Below, one piece after another: positions 24,420 through 32,731 of a stretch of 45,893 bases of DNA. The notes under the pieces are model-generated. The model ran no database searches and was not told the DNA's origin. It saw only the letters and a program-made list of their open reading frames with translations. Source of the DNA: Clostridiaceae bacterium. GTDB lineage: Bacteria > Bacillota > Clostridia > Saccharofermentanales > Saccharofermentanaceae. The first letter of the stretch is position 1. Every line of letters starts with the position of its first letter. A program made the position numbers and the translations under genes. Location of the stretch: the NCBI GenBank assembly GCA_012729635.1, contig JAAYCT010000040.1, forward strand, positions 1-45,893, given 5' to 3'.

Positions 24420-25798
24420 TCGGATACCTCCGCAATCTTCTTTGTCTTTCCGACAAGATTATGCATCCATCGTCCGGAGCGGAATCGAATAAACCCGATG
24501 ATCATTTTGGTAAACTCCTCAATTGTGACACAGGCGGCGATCAGATGTACGGGCAGATGAAAAACAATGCCGGCGATTAACGCAATCGGAACGCCGATCA
24601 GCCAAACCCCGCCGACATCGACGATCATGCTGAACAGTGTGTCGCCGCCCGCCGTGAATATGCCCATGTGAAACATAATATTACAGGACTTCGCCCACAT
24701 CGCCGCAGCCATCACAAGAAGAATCGATGCAACATAGAAGCGTTCGGTTTCCGTTAGTTCCGTGTAAATGGAGGCGATCGGTAATCGAATAAGGATCAGC
24801 GTTGCGGAAACGACAACGGAAATCCCGAGATTGATGAGGATGAAATTGCGCGCGAATTTCCTTGCGGTCGTTTCTTCGCCCGCTCCGATGCGATTGCCGA
24901 CCATGATGGAGCAGGCACTGCCCATTCCCGTGAAGAAAATCAGACAGAGTCGCTCAATGGATCCCGCAACCTGAAATGCGGCCAGAAAGGACGTGTCCAA
25001 ATGACCGTAAATAACCGAGAACATGTTGTACCCGGCCGCCCAACCGACATTTTTAAGAACGACCGGGAATACGCGTTTCATATATTTTTTAAAGGCTTCC
25101 AATCGATACGAGAACAAATCGGAGAATCGAATCGCAGACGGAAGTTTTCGCGCGTATGTGATCGATAGAATAATCGTCAATTCCACGGATCGTGCGATAA
25201 CGGTAGCCAGAGCGGCACCCGCCTCGCCCATTGCCGGAGCGCCGAAATGTCCGAAAATCAAAACATAATTCAGCACCGTGTTGAGAATGACGCCCGTGAA
25301 ACTTGCAATCATCGGATAGATCACGTTCTCCGTGCTCCGAAGGACGACGGTGTAATTGATTCCCAACGCGGTCATCAAAAAGGTTACGGAAATAATGCGC
25401 AGATATCGAACACCGGGAGCGATGACCAGAGGATCGGAAGTAAAAAAACGAATCGCGATTCCGGGACTCAGGAAAGAGAACAAGGCAAAAAGGATTGCGA
25501 CGCCCAGCGTCAGACTCAATCCGATTCCCATGACCGAGCGAATGCTTTTTACGTCTCGTTGTCCCCAATACTGCGCGGTGAAAATCGCCGAGCCGCTCGC
25601 TAAGCCGAAGATCAGCATATTGTATACGAAAAAGAAATTGTTAGCGCTTCCTACACCCGCCAAATATGCACTGCCCAGTTTTCCGATCATAAAAACATCG
25701 ATAAAGCCGAGCGATGCGGCAAGAATGTTTTGAAGCAGTATCGGTGTCGCAATCGCGAGCAAACGCGTGATGAACGTTTTTTTATCTTCGTATAACAT
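24416..25798 (-). CDS. MATE family multidrug/metabolite exporter
   Basis: Membrane antiporter of 460 residues with about twelve transmembrane segments, the standard MATE layout. Typical elements are the first helix (LLAIATPILLQNILAASLGF), the MIGKLGSAYLAGVG loop and the repeated second half starting near residue 240. The start at 25798 has GGAGAG nine bases upstream; the longer frame to 25819 has no RBS. MATE proteins exchange cations (Na+ or H+) for drugs or cell products. Its message runs directly into the condensation-type acyltransferase gene with a four-base overlap, suggesting that it exports what that enzyme makes, or protects from it. Confidence 0.92.
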   Translation of the reverse strand: MLYEDKKTFITRLLAIATPILLQNILAASLGFIDVFMIGKLGSAYLAGVGSANNFFFVYNMLIFGLASGSAIFTAQYWGQRDVKSIRSVMGIGLSLTLGVAILFALFSFLSPGIAIRFFTSDPLVIAPGVRYLRIISVTFLMTALGINYTVVLRSTENVIYPMIASFTGVILNTVLNYVLIFGHFGAPAMGEAGAALATVIARSVELTIILSITYARKLPSAIRFSDLFSYRLEAFKKYMKRVFPVVLKNVGWAAGYNMFSVIYGHLDTSFLAAFQVAGSIERLCLIFFTGMGSACSIMVGNRIGAGEETTARKFARNFILINLGISVVVSATLILIRLPIASIYTELTETERFYVASILLVMAAAMWAKSCNIMFHMGIFTAGGDTLFSMIVDVGGVWLIGVPIALIAGIVFHLPVHLIAACVTIEEFTKMIIGFIRFRSGRWMHNLVGKTKKIAEVSE

Positions 25799-26002
25799 TG
25801 GATGCTCTCCGGTCCACATGAATACTGAGAGGGATTATACGCTTTTTCAAAGAAGGAGACAACCGGAGGAAAAAAGAAGCCTCAAAGGGACTTTGCTTCG
25901 AAATTTACGGAGCGAATGGGAAGTCTCGTATCTGTGCCGCGAAAAGGATTACTTAACTCGGATTTTTTGTGTTTGAAAATGAAAAAAAAGAAGGGGCATC
26001 CC

Positions 26003-26032
26003 TTGAATCCATGATTTATCGAGTGCTATAAT
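26003..26032 (+). promoter_or_regulatory. Promoter of the DUF1846 gene
   Basis: TTGAAT (26003-26008) and a perfect TATAAT (26027-26032) are 18 bases apart, and TGC directly before the -10 makes it an extended -10. One of the strongest promoters in the window. The predicted transcript starts about 26039 and meets a terminator hairpin within about 15 bases. The rest of 25799-26002 has no gene. Confidence 0.7.
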
Positions 26033-26052
26033 CGTAAAGAGCCATCAAAAAC

Positions 26053-26094
26053 AGACGGGCGTCTCGTTAAAAAATCGGAGACGCCCGTCTTTTT
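26053..26094 (+). terminator. Intrinsic terminator in the DUF1846 leader
   Basis: AGACGGGCGTCTC (26053-26065) pairs perfectly with GAGACGCCCGTCT (26078-26090) around a 12-base A-rich loop and is followed by a run of T. It lies between a strong promoter and the gene start, in a region where both neighbouring genes point away, so it cannot be an ordinary end-of-gene terminator. On the minus strand the stem is also followed by a T run. Confidence 0.75.
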
Positions 26095-26121
26095 ATGAGG
26101 GCACGGAAGGAGCATTCAAAA

Positions 26122-27606
26122 ATGGATCAAGCGGGGTTTGATAATGAGAAATACGTACGACTTCAGTCTCAGAATATTCGGGACAGGATCGACTGTTTCG
26201 GAGGGAAGCTGTATCTGGAATTCGGCGGAAAGCTTTTCGACGATTATCACGCCTCCCGGGTGCTTCCGGGTTTTGAGCCGGACAGCAAGGTGAAAATGCT
26301 CCTGGAGCTTAAAGATGAAGCGGAAATCGTGCTGGTCATCAGTGCGGACGCGATCGAGAAAAACAAACGACGCGGCGATCTTGGAATTACCTATGACCAG
26401 GAAATTCTGCGCTTGATTGATGCATTCACGGGTATCGGCCTTTTTGTCGGAAGTGTCGTCATCACTCATTATACGGCCCAGCCGTCCGCCGAGCAGTTTG
26501 AAAAGCGTCTCGGTCGCCTTGGAGTTCGCGTTTATCGACATTACCCCATTCCGGGGTATCCGTCCAACACAGCCGCAATTGTCAGCGAAGAAGGCTACGG
26601 TAAAAATGAATATATTCAAACGAGTCGGTCCTTGATCGTCGTGACCGCTCCGGGACCCGGTTCCGGCAAGATGGCGACCTGTCTGTCTCAGCTTTATCAC
26701 GAACACAAGCGCGGAGTCAATGCCGGTTACGCGAAGTTTGAAACGTTTCCGATCTGGAATCTGCCTTTGCAGCACCCGGTGAATATCGCGTACGAAGCGG
26801 CGACCGCCGATTTAAACGATATCAATATGATCGATCCGTATCATTTGGAAGCGTATGGAAAAACGACCGTCAACTACAATCGCGACGTGGAGATTTATCC
26901 GGTCGTGCACGCGATTTTCGAACGCATTTTCGGAAAATCTCCGTACAAGAGTCCGACGGACATGGGCGTAAATATGGCCGGGATGTGCATCACCGATGAC
27001 GAGAAATGCTGTAAGGCCTCCCGTTTGGAGATCATACGCCGTTTCTACCAGACCAAATGCTCCGTCCGTCAGGGTCTGGCCGATGTCGCCGAGGTATCAA
27101 AAATTGAGCTTTTGATGAATAAGATCGGGATTCAATCATCCGAGCGACCGGCAATCGGGGCGGCACTCGATCGTGCGGATAAAACCGAGGGTCCGGCGGT
27201 GGCGATCGAGCTTACCGACGGAAGGATTATCACCGGAAAGACCACGCCGCTTCTCGGTGCTTCCGCAGCGGTATTGCTCAATACACTGAAAGAGCTGGCC
27301 GGAATCCGGCATGACATCCCGTTGATCTCTCCGATTATTATCGAACCGATTCAGGACTTGAAGATCCGGCATATGGGGAATCATAATCCCCGTCTGCACA
27401 CGGACGAGATTCTGATTGCGCTGGCGATCTGCGCGGCGACCAATCCGATGGCGGCCCGGGCGATGGAACAGCTCGAGAAGCTTCGCGGTTGCGATGCGCA
27501 TTCGACGACGATCCTGTCGCATGTCGATGACAATGTTTTCATGAAGCTCGGAGTGACCATTACCTGCGAGCCGGAGTACCAGACGAAGAAGCTCTATCAC
27601 CCGTAA
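26122..27606 (+). CDS. DUF1846 / UPF0371 family protein
   Basis: Cytoplasmic protein of 494 residues matching the DUF1846 (COG4868, UPF0371) family of Firmicutes in length and content. A loop resembling a phosphate-binding loop is visible (VTAPGPGSGKMATCLSQLYH, about residues 180-200); the N-terminal 170 residues look like an alpha/beta domain. Structures exist for the family but no activity is well established. The ATG at 26122 has AAGGAG nine bases upstream; an in-frame ATG at 26095 overlaps the leader terminator. It is monocistronic and convergent with the radical SAM gene. Confidence 0.85.
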   Translation: MDQAGFDNEKYVRLQSQNIRDRIDCFGGKLYLEFGGKLFDDYHASRVLPGFEPDSKVKMLLELKDEAEIVLVISADAIEKNKRRGDLGITYDQEILRLIDAFTGIGLFVGSVVITHYTAQPSAEQFEKRLGRLGVRVYRHYPIPGYPSNTAAIVSEEGYGKNEYIQTSRSLIVVTAPGPGSGKMATCLSQLYHEHKRGVNAGYAKFETFPIWNLPLQHPVNIAYEAATADLNDINMIDPYHLEAYGKTTVNYNRDVEIYPVVHAIFERIFGKSPYKSPTDMGVNMAGMCITDDEKCCKASRLEIIRRFYQTKCSVRQGLADVAEVSKIELLMNKIGIQSSERPAIGAALDRADKTEGPAVAIELTDGRIITGKTTPLLGASAAVLLNTLKELAGIRHDIPLISPIIIEPIQDLKIRHMGNHNPRLHTDEILIALAICAATNPMAARAMEQLEKLRGCDAHSTTILSHVDDNVFMKLGVTITCEPEYQTKKLYHP

Positions 27607-27645
27607 GAGCCCCGTTTTCTTACCCGTCCGGGAACGGAGACGACA

Positions 27646-28761
27646 TCACTTCCGAATCTTATCTTCGATGTAGGAAAGAAGCGGAAACATGTCATTATAC
27701 TGTTTCTGGATAAAGATCGCGGAGCGCTTCCGGTACAGTTCCTCGGCCAGGGCATCCGCGATCGGCATAAGGATCCGCTCATGCGCGCAAAGGACCGGCG
27801 AGGCTTTTCTGAAGTCTCCGGTCGACTGCTTGTTCAGGCAGGCGCAGTGATGATTGCATCGGTTTTGAATGACACAGCCGGCACATTCATCTTTTTCTTC
27901 CTCGTTGAGCCGGTAAAGGCTCCATCTTTTCTCTTCGTCGATTCCGCTCCAAACGTCGCCGATCGAAAAATGCGGTTCTCCGACAAACTGAACACACGGG
28001 TAAATATTCCCGTCCGGACCGACGGAGAGTTGCTTTTTCCCGAGTTCGCAACGCTCGGTACAGTAGTTCTCACCGAGCAAGTGAGAAGAGATCTTCACCT
28101 CGAACGGCGAGAGATAAAACTTTTCCTCCAGAAGCGTTTTCTCCTTATAAAAAGCCGCCAGTTTCTTGTATTGCTTCTTCAGTTCGGCAAGCGTCTTTTC
28201 GTCCCACGCGCCGGCATAGTTCATCGAGCAAATCAGATACCGGAAACCGAGCGAAAAAAGATATCCGACGCTTTCAGCGTAGTACCGGACCGTATTCGGG
28301 GATACCGTCATCAGGACCGGAGCGTAGGGCCGGGAGGCAAGAAGCGCTTTTGCCCGTTGCTCCGTTATTTCAAACGTTGACTCGCCGGAGTGTGTCACTC
28401 GATTGGCGTCGTGGGCCGCTCGGATCCCGTCGAAGGAAAGAGCGATAAACACTTCGTGCTCGAGAGAATATCGTAGAAATGAATCATCCATTAAGAGCCC
28501 GTTGGTCGTGATCTTATAGTGGAATCGGTTTTGCCTTTTCTGATCGAGGGCTTCACCGTACGCGACGGCATCCGTGATCAGATCACGGAAAAGAAGCGGC
28601 TCTCCGCCGAAGAAAATGATCCCGCAATTGGATTTGGACCGGGCGGCCAAATCCATCGCCGCGTGGGTAATCGCGGGTGTCATCGTTTGCGGCGACTGCT
28701 TCACGTAACAGTATTTACAGGAGAGATTGCAGGATTCCGTCAAATGGAGTGTGTAATGCAT
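27646..28761 (-). CDS. Radical SAM/SPASM maturase-like enzyme
   Basis: Enzyme of 371 residues with an N-terminal radical SAM domain: C11-x3-C15-x2-C18 in ESCNLSCKYCYV holds the first iron-sulfur cluster, followed by FFGGEPLLF, the usual GGEP motif that binds SAM. The C-terminal part is SPASM-like with additional Cys clusters (CELGKKQLSVGPDGNIYPC and CAGCVIQNRCNHHCAC), which in this group bind auxiliary clusters. Such enzymes modify peptides or proteins (RiPP maturases, sulfatase maturases) or other substrates. Its ATG overlaps the stop of the lipoprotein gene by one base (TGATG), so the two are coupled. No small precursor peptide is seen nearby. Confidence 0.88.
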   Translation of the reverse strand: MHYTLHLTESCNLSCKYCYVKQSPQTMTPAITHAAMDLAARSKSNCGIIFFGGEPLLFRDLITDAVAYGEALDQKRQNRFHYKITTNGLLMDDSFLRYSLEHEVFIALSFDGIRAAHDANRVTHSGESTFEITEQRAKALLASRPYAPVLMTVSPNTVRYYAESVGYLFSLGFRYLICSMNYAGAWDEKTLAELKKQYKKLAAFYKEKTLLEEKFYLSPFEVKISSHLLGENYCTERCELGKKQLSVGPDGNIYPCVQFVGEPHFSIGDVWSGIDEEKRWSLYRLNEEEKDECAGCVIQNRCNHHCACLNKQSTGDFRKASPVLCAHERILMPIADALAEELYRKRSAIFIQKQYNDMFPLLSYIEDKIRK

Positions 28762-29552
28762 CAGATGATCCCTTCCGCGGCGAGCCAGTCCAGGAAGTCC
28801 CGGACCTGTGCGCGAAGGTCTTCCTCAATGCGTTCCTTTTGCTCCGATTCATACTGCTCAAAGTACTTCTCAATCGTCCCGGAATCGGCTTCCCGGTCGA
28901 TATGGAATGCGCTTGGATCCGAACCCGGATCATAGAACACCGCGGTATTTTCCACGACTTCGGATAAGCGCTCCGCGGTCCCCTTCATGTCATAAGTGTT
29001 GACGGAGCACCAGTAATCGGTTTCTTTCGCCCAGTCATTAATATCACTTTCGGAAACGTACTCGAAACCGATCTCCAGATCCGAATCGTAGCCGTCGAGC
29101 TCGAGTGAACCATTCCATGTTTCGTATTCGTCATCACCGGAGAAAAGATTAGTGGCGGGGAAATGCATTCCCCTGATCGTCTTTGGTTCATCGAACCGGA
29201 CGCCCTTGGCCACGGCTTCTTCTTTGATGATTTGAATGGCTTCTTCTTCGGAAAGGTAAACCGCGGGAGCGACCATAATACAGCCGTAAGAACCCCGGCC
29301 TTCCCCGTGCGCGAAAAAGGGGACGGAAACCCTGAGATCGTCATCATCATCTTCATCTTCGCGGGTATCTTTCGAGCACCCGAATAAACCGGTCGAAAAC
29401 GTTAACGAAACAGCAACGCAAAGGGCAGGCATGGCCCGCCATCTCTTCGGTAACGCATGAAGAATCAGGGGGTTTGTGCGGACGGCTTCTTTCGTTGGAT
29501 ATTTCGGAGTTCCATAAAGGATAACGGGCTCCACTTTCAACTTGCTTATCAT
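28761..29552 (-). CDS. Lipoprotein-like protein coupled to a radical SAM enzyme
   Basis: Protein of 263 residues, family not recognised. Residues about 45-62 are hydrophobic and end in a lipobox-like STGLFGC; a stretch of Asp/Glu follows (DEDDDDD), then a compact domain with GEGRGSYGCIMVAPAVYLSE near 80-100, further Glu-rich helices and a C-terminal helix. The 40-residue basic part before the hydrophobic stretch is long for a lipoprotein signal. The ATG at 29552 has GGAAAGG six bases upstream; the frame is open further upstream to 29741 and overlaps the asparaginase gene. The one-base overlap with the radical SAM gene suggests it is that enzyme's substrate or partner. The lone Cys in GSYGC is a candidate modification site. 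Confidence 0.65.
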   Translation of the reverse strand: MISKLKVEPVILYGTPKYPTKEAVRTNPLILHALPKRWRAMPALCVAVSLTFSTGLFGCSKDTREDEDDDDDLRVSVPFFAHGEGRGSYGCIMVAPAVYLSEEEAIQIIKEEAVAKGVRFDEPKTIRGMHFPATNLFSGDDEYETWNGSLELDGYDSDLEIGFEYVSESDINDWAKETDYWCSVNTYDMKGTAERLSEVVENTAVFYDPGSDPSAFHIDREADSGTIEKYFEQYESEQKERIEEDLRAQVRDFLDWLAAEGII

Positions 29553-29674
29553 TTTGCGCCTTTCCAAGGTCAGCGGATCGTTTTCAAACCATCGTACAAA
29601 AGGGTACCACCGCTTTGCCTTTCTATACTTATCCAATAGACGATTCAGAAGGCGGCAGTGTTTCAGAAGCGGGT

Positions 29675-30682
29675 CTATAAGTTCTTCAGAAACTGATCCG
29701 GGTCCATCCCGAGCCAGGTGCAGAGCATAAGGATCGCCCACGCGGTCTCGAAAGGCATGTCGGGAATCGGCGTGATCCCGGCCTCACGGAGTGCCCGGGA
29801 GGTCGGGTAGAGCGGCTTTTCGGTATCGCAAGGACCGAGAAAAATCCGCTTCCCCTTGCTGTCGCATGCTCTTTTCAGGAAAAGAAGCGAGTACGGGTTA
29901 TCCTCGGAAAGCGCATTCGCGGTCCCCGAGTGGTACGGCTGAACCAGGACATATCGAAACGAAGGCATTCCGACCTGATAGAGCTCATAGCCGTTACAAC
30001 AGGCGGCGGGGACACAAAGCACGGTCCGCTCCGTCGGAAGGGAAGAGAGCTTCTTCATTTTTGAGAGGGCGGAGGCGGACGGAAAGACCGGCGGTTCGGT
30101 GAAATCAGGATTCGGTACGAATGCCCCGCGAACTATTTTTCCCGCGAAGAGATTCCGGAAACTCGAAAAATCGTCCGTACGGACATCGGCGCTTTGGACA
30201 TATCCGGCGTGATGAACGTATATTTTCCCGTCCGATGTCTTTCCGACGACATAAACGCCTTTTTCCGCGGAAGAGACAAGAGCCAACGCGGCTTTGAAAT
30301 TAGCCCGCGCATCACTGTTCGGGTCATCCGGCGGGCGCTTGCTCCCGAAAAGCACGACGGGAACGGTGTATTTGGAGAACAGAAGGTTCGCCAGCTGAGC
30401 GGTATAAGCCATCGTATCGGTTCCGTGCGCAATCAGGATTCCGCAGTGCTTGGTCGGCGAAAATGCTTTGCCGATCGAACCGAAGAGCACGCGGTACATC
30501 TCCGGCGTGATGTTTTCCGAAAGGACGTTGATCGGCTCGATGATGTCAAATGAAAAACTCTTCTTTCGTGCGTTTTCAAGCAGTGTGTACGGAGCGGTGC
30601 CGAGTTCGAGTGCCTTCTTGTGAATGCGGGACGAGATCGTTCCGCCCGTAAAGACCATGAGGATCTTCATTTGTTTATCCAT
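29675..30682 (-). CDS. L-asparaginase-like amidohydrolase
   Basis: Cytoplasmic enzyme of 335 residues of the bacterial asparaginase fold that hydrolyses asparagine (and sometimes glutamine) to the acid and ammonia. Catalytic features are complete: FTGGTI with Thr15, and HGTDTM with Thr88-Asp89; the SKRPPDDPNSDARANF loop is also typical. No signal peptide, so type I-like. AAGGAGG lies 11 bases before the ATG. It follows the FFTR-like reductase gene by 87 bases and precedes the lipoprotein-radical SAM pair by 122 bases, all on the minus strand, so a loose operon is possible. The same fold occurs in archaeal GatD, but the extra N-terminal domain of GatD is absent. Confidence 0.88.
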   Translation of the reverse strand: MDKQMKILMVFTGGTISSRIHKKALELGTAPYTLLENARKKSFSFDIIEPINVLSENITPEMYRVLFGSIGKAFSPTKHCGILIAHGTDTMAYTAQLANLLFSKYTVPVVLFGSKRPPDDPNSDARANFKAALALVSSAEKGVYVVGKTSDGKIYVHHAGYVQSADVRTDDFSSFRNLFAGKIVRGAFVPNPDFTEPPVFPSASALSKMKKLSSLPTERTVLCVPAACCNGYELYQVGMPSFRYVLVQPYHSGTANALSEDNPYSLLFLKRACDSKGKRIFLGPCDTEKPLYPTSRALREAGITPIPDMPFETAWAILMLCTWLGMDPDQFLKNL

Positions 30683-30769
30683 TTCCTTCGTTCCCTCCTT
30701 CTTTTACGACGATTGCCATCCAGATGAATCGGTCGGTTCTGTCGGAGTTATTCATTATTGTCCGTTTGA

Positions 30770-31750
30770 TTATTCGCTCTTGTCCCTTTCCGATCGCTCC
30801 TCTCGTGCAAGAAACGAGTCGGCCGAAAGAGCGGCGATCAGACCTTCTCCGAGTGCCTTCGCGATTTGTAAGGGCTTGCCGGTGCAGTCGCCGGCGGCAA
30901 AAATACCCGGAACCGAGGATTCCTGTTCTTTACTCACGAGTATATATCCGCCCTGTGTTTCCATGCCGGGCACCAGTGAATCGGGAGCGATGGAGGCTCT
31001 CAGGATGAAGATTCCGTCCGTCGGATAGGTTTTCCGGTCGGCGATCAACGCGGTGACGATATTCTCCCCCGCTATCTCGAAGGTTGCGGCGGGAATAATA
31101 CGTTCAAACGAGTCTTTCGGAAGAATGTCCGCCCATTTCTTTAGATCCGGTGCGGAGGCAAAAAAGAGCACCTTACAGCCGATCTTCGCGAGATGCTCCG
31201 CTTCCTCCACGGCATCCGGGGCCTTGGCGATCACCGCGGTTGTTTTGCCCCGATAGAGCATCCCGTCGCAGGTTGCGCAATAACTGACTCCGCGACCGAG
31301 AAACGGCACCTCTCCCGGAAACGGTTGGAAGGTCGACGCACCGACGGTGAGAATGACGGAACGTGCCGTCATCATCCTGTTTCCATATGCGATTTGAAAA
31401 AGCGAGGTATTGTCTTCGGTCGGAAAAGGTACGATTAATTGGACCTGACCCCGGATTTCGACGACGCCCATCGAAAGCGCGTGGGATCGGAACGAATCCA
31501 GAATTTCAGCACCGCTTTTCCCGGGCATTCCGGGCATGTTTTCTACGATTGCGGCTTTATATAGATAGCTGTCGCGGTAATCGCCCGAAATGATGACCGC
31601 GGTTCTTCCCCGGTTTACGGCGTTGATCGCGGCGGAATATCCGGCCGGACCCGATCCGACGATCAGGACGTCGACCGGTTCGGATGCGTACCGTTCCGAA
31701 GCCTCCTCGGGCGTCAGGTGCAAAGCGGTATGTGGCTTCTCTTGATTCAT
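30770..31750 (-). CDS. Thioredoxin reductase-like flavoprotein lacking NADPH motifs (FFTR-like)
   Basis: Flavoprotein of 326 residues in the thioredoxin reductase fold. The FAD site is intact (VGSGPAG at 31-37 and the C-terminal GIFAAGDCTG) and the redox pair C158-A-T-C161 is present. In the second domain, however, the NADPH motif GGGxxA reads A-K-A-P-D-A and the HRRxxxR phosphate-binding motif reads F-A-S-A-P-D. Enzymes lacking both motifs are known from clostridia as ferredoxin-dependent flavin thioredoxin reductases (FFTR), which do not use pyridine nucleotides. It is therefore probably reduced by ferredoxin or another donor. GAGAGGT precedes the ATG. Divergent from the exonuclease gene. 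Confidence 0.82.
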   Translation of the reverse strand: MNQEKPHTALHLTPEEASERYASEPVDVLIVGSGPAGYSAAINAVNRGRTAVIISGDYRDSYLYKAAIVENMPGMPGKSGAEILDSFRSHALSMGVVEIRGQVQLIVPFPTEDNTSLFQIAYGNRMMTARSVILTVGASTFQPFPGEVPFLGRGVSYCATCDGMLYRGKTTAVIAKAPDAVEEAEHLAKIGCKVLFFASAPDLKKWADILPKDSFERIIPAATFEIAGENIVTALIADRKTYPTDGIFILRASIAPDSLVPGMETQGGYILVSKEQESSVPGIFAAGDCTGKPLQIAKALGEGLIAALSADSFLAREERSERDKSE

Positions 31751-31783
31751 TCGGAATACCTCTCAAAGCAGAAGGACTTCTTT

Positions 31784-31792
31784 GATATAATG
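31784..31792 (+). promoter_or_regulatory. Extended -10 promoter of the exonuclease gene
   Basis: TGATATAAT, a perfect extended -10, about 40 bases before the start codon; no good -35. An A-rich tract follows, and a small hairpin (AGCAT/ATGCT) lies close to the ribosome binding site. Confidence 0.55.
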
Positions 31793-31833
31793 AAAACAAA
31801 AAAAACAGCATTTGTCGATGCTATGAGGTGCAT

Positions 31834-32598
31834 ATGAAGCTGATCAGCTGGAATGTGAACGGAATCCGGGCGGTTGCCAACAAAGGCTTTCTCGACAGCT
31901 TTCGATCGTTCGACGCGGACATCGTCTGTCTTCAGGAAACGAAGGCGACCCCGGATCAATATCCGAAGGAAATCGCGGAAATTCCGGGGTATCATGGTTA
32001 TTTTCATGCGGCGGAGCGGAAGGGGTACTCCGGAACGGCTCTTTTTTCGAGAAGCAAACCGATTTCCGTCTCGTTCGGACTCGGAGACGATCGGTTTGAT
32101 CATGAGGGACGCACGATTTGCGCCGATTTCGGTGAATTTGTCTTGTTCAACATCTATTTCCCGAACGGAGGCCAGGGGCCGGAGCGGCTGGCGTTCAAAC
32201 TGGATTTTTACGATTGTTTTTTGGAAAAAGTCAGCCGATTGACCGATGAAGGGCGACAGGTCATCGTTTGCGGAGATGTGAATACGGCGCATCGGGAGAT
32301 TGATCTTTCCAATCCCGCGGCCAATTCCAAAATCTCCGGATTTCTTCCGGAGGAGCGCGCATACATCGACACGTTTATCGATAAAGGATTGGTGGATACA
32401 TTCCGAATGCTCTACCCGGACGCGACGGAAAAATATACCTGGTGGTCCTATAAGACCTTTGCCCGGGACCGAAACGTCGGCTGGAGAATCGATTACTTTT
32501 TCACCGATGAAATATTGGCGGAAAGGGTTGCGGATTCCGGGATGATTTCGGACGTTTTCGGGTCGGATCACTGTCCGATTTTTCTCGCCCTGATCTAA
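31834..32598 (+). CDS. exoA: Exodeoxyribonuclease III / AP endonuclease
   Basis: DNA repair enzyme of 254 residues that cuts at abasic sites and removes 3' blocking groups. All signatures of the ExoIII/APE1 family are present: ISWNVNGIRA at the start, the metal-binding glutamate in LQETKA near 35, NIYFPNGGQG, GDVNTAH with the catalytic Asp and Asn, and the closing GSDHCPI with the catalytic Asp-His. Length is standard. The ATG at 31834 with GAGG just upstream was chosen; a GTG two codons earlier lies within the ribosome binding site. It has its own promoter and a weak terminator at 32604. Confidence 0.95.
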   Translation: MKLISWNVNGIRAVANKGFLDSFRSFDADIVCLQETKATPDQYPKEIAEIPGYHGYFHAAERKGYSGTALFSRSKPISVSFGLGDDRFDHEGRTICADFGEFVLFNIYFPNGGQGPERLAFKLDFYDCFLEKVSRLTDEGRQVIVCGDVNTAHREIDLSNPAANSKISGFLPEERAYIDTFIDKGLVDTFRMLYPDATEKYTWWSYKTFARDRNVGWRIDYFFTDEILAERVADSGMISDVFGSDHCPIFLALI

Positions 32599-32603
32599 TC
32601 GGA

Positions 32604-32628
32604 CGAGCGGCTCGGCTCGCCTGTTTTT
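32604..32628 (+). terminator. Weak terminator after the exonuclease gene
   Basis: CGAGC (32604-32608) and GCTCG (32615-32619) form a short stem over a six-base loop, followed by CCTG and five T (32624-32628). The stem is short and separated from the T run by four bases. Confidence 0.4.
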
Positions 32629-32677
32629 CTTTGCCTAGGATTTGCCGCGCCTGTCGGGCGTCATACCGGGCCTGATA

Positions 32678-32686
32678 TGCTATAAT
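32678..32686 (+). promoter_or_regulatory. Extended -10 promoter of the PpiC lipoprotein
   Basis: TGCTATAAT, a perfect extended -10, 45 bases before the start codon; no clear -35. AAAGGAG stands close to the start. Confidence 0.6.
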
Positions 32687-32731
32687 GCCACTATCCGACT
32701 TATCATCGAAAAGAAGATCAAAGGAGAATAT

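Noticed and set aside
29553-29741. Longer N-terminus for the lipoprotein upstream of 29552
   Set aside because: It would overlap the asparaginase gene, and the RBS GGAAAGG is placed for the start at 29552; kept as an alternative only.
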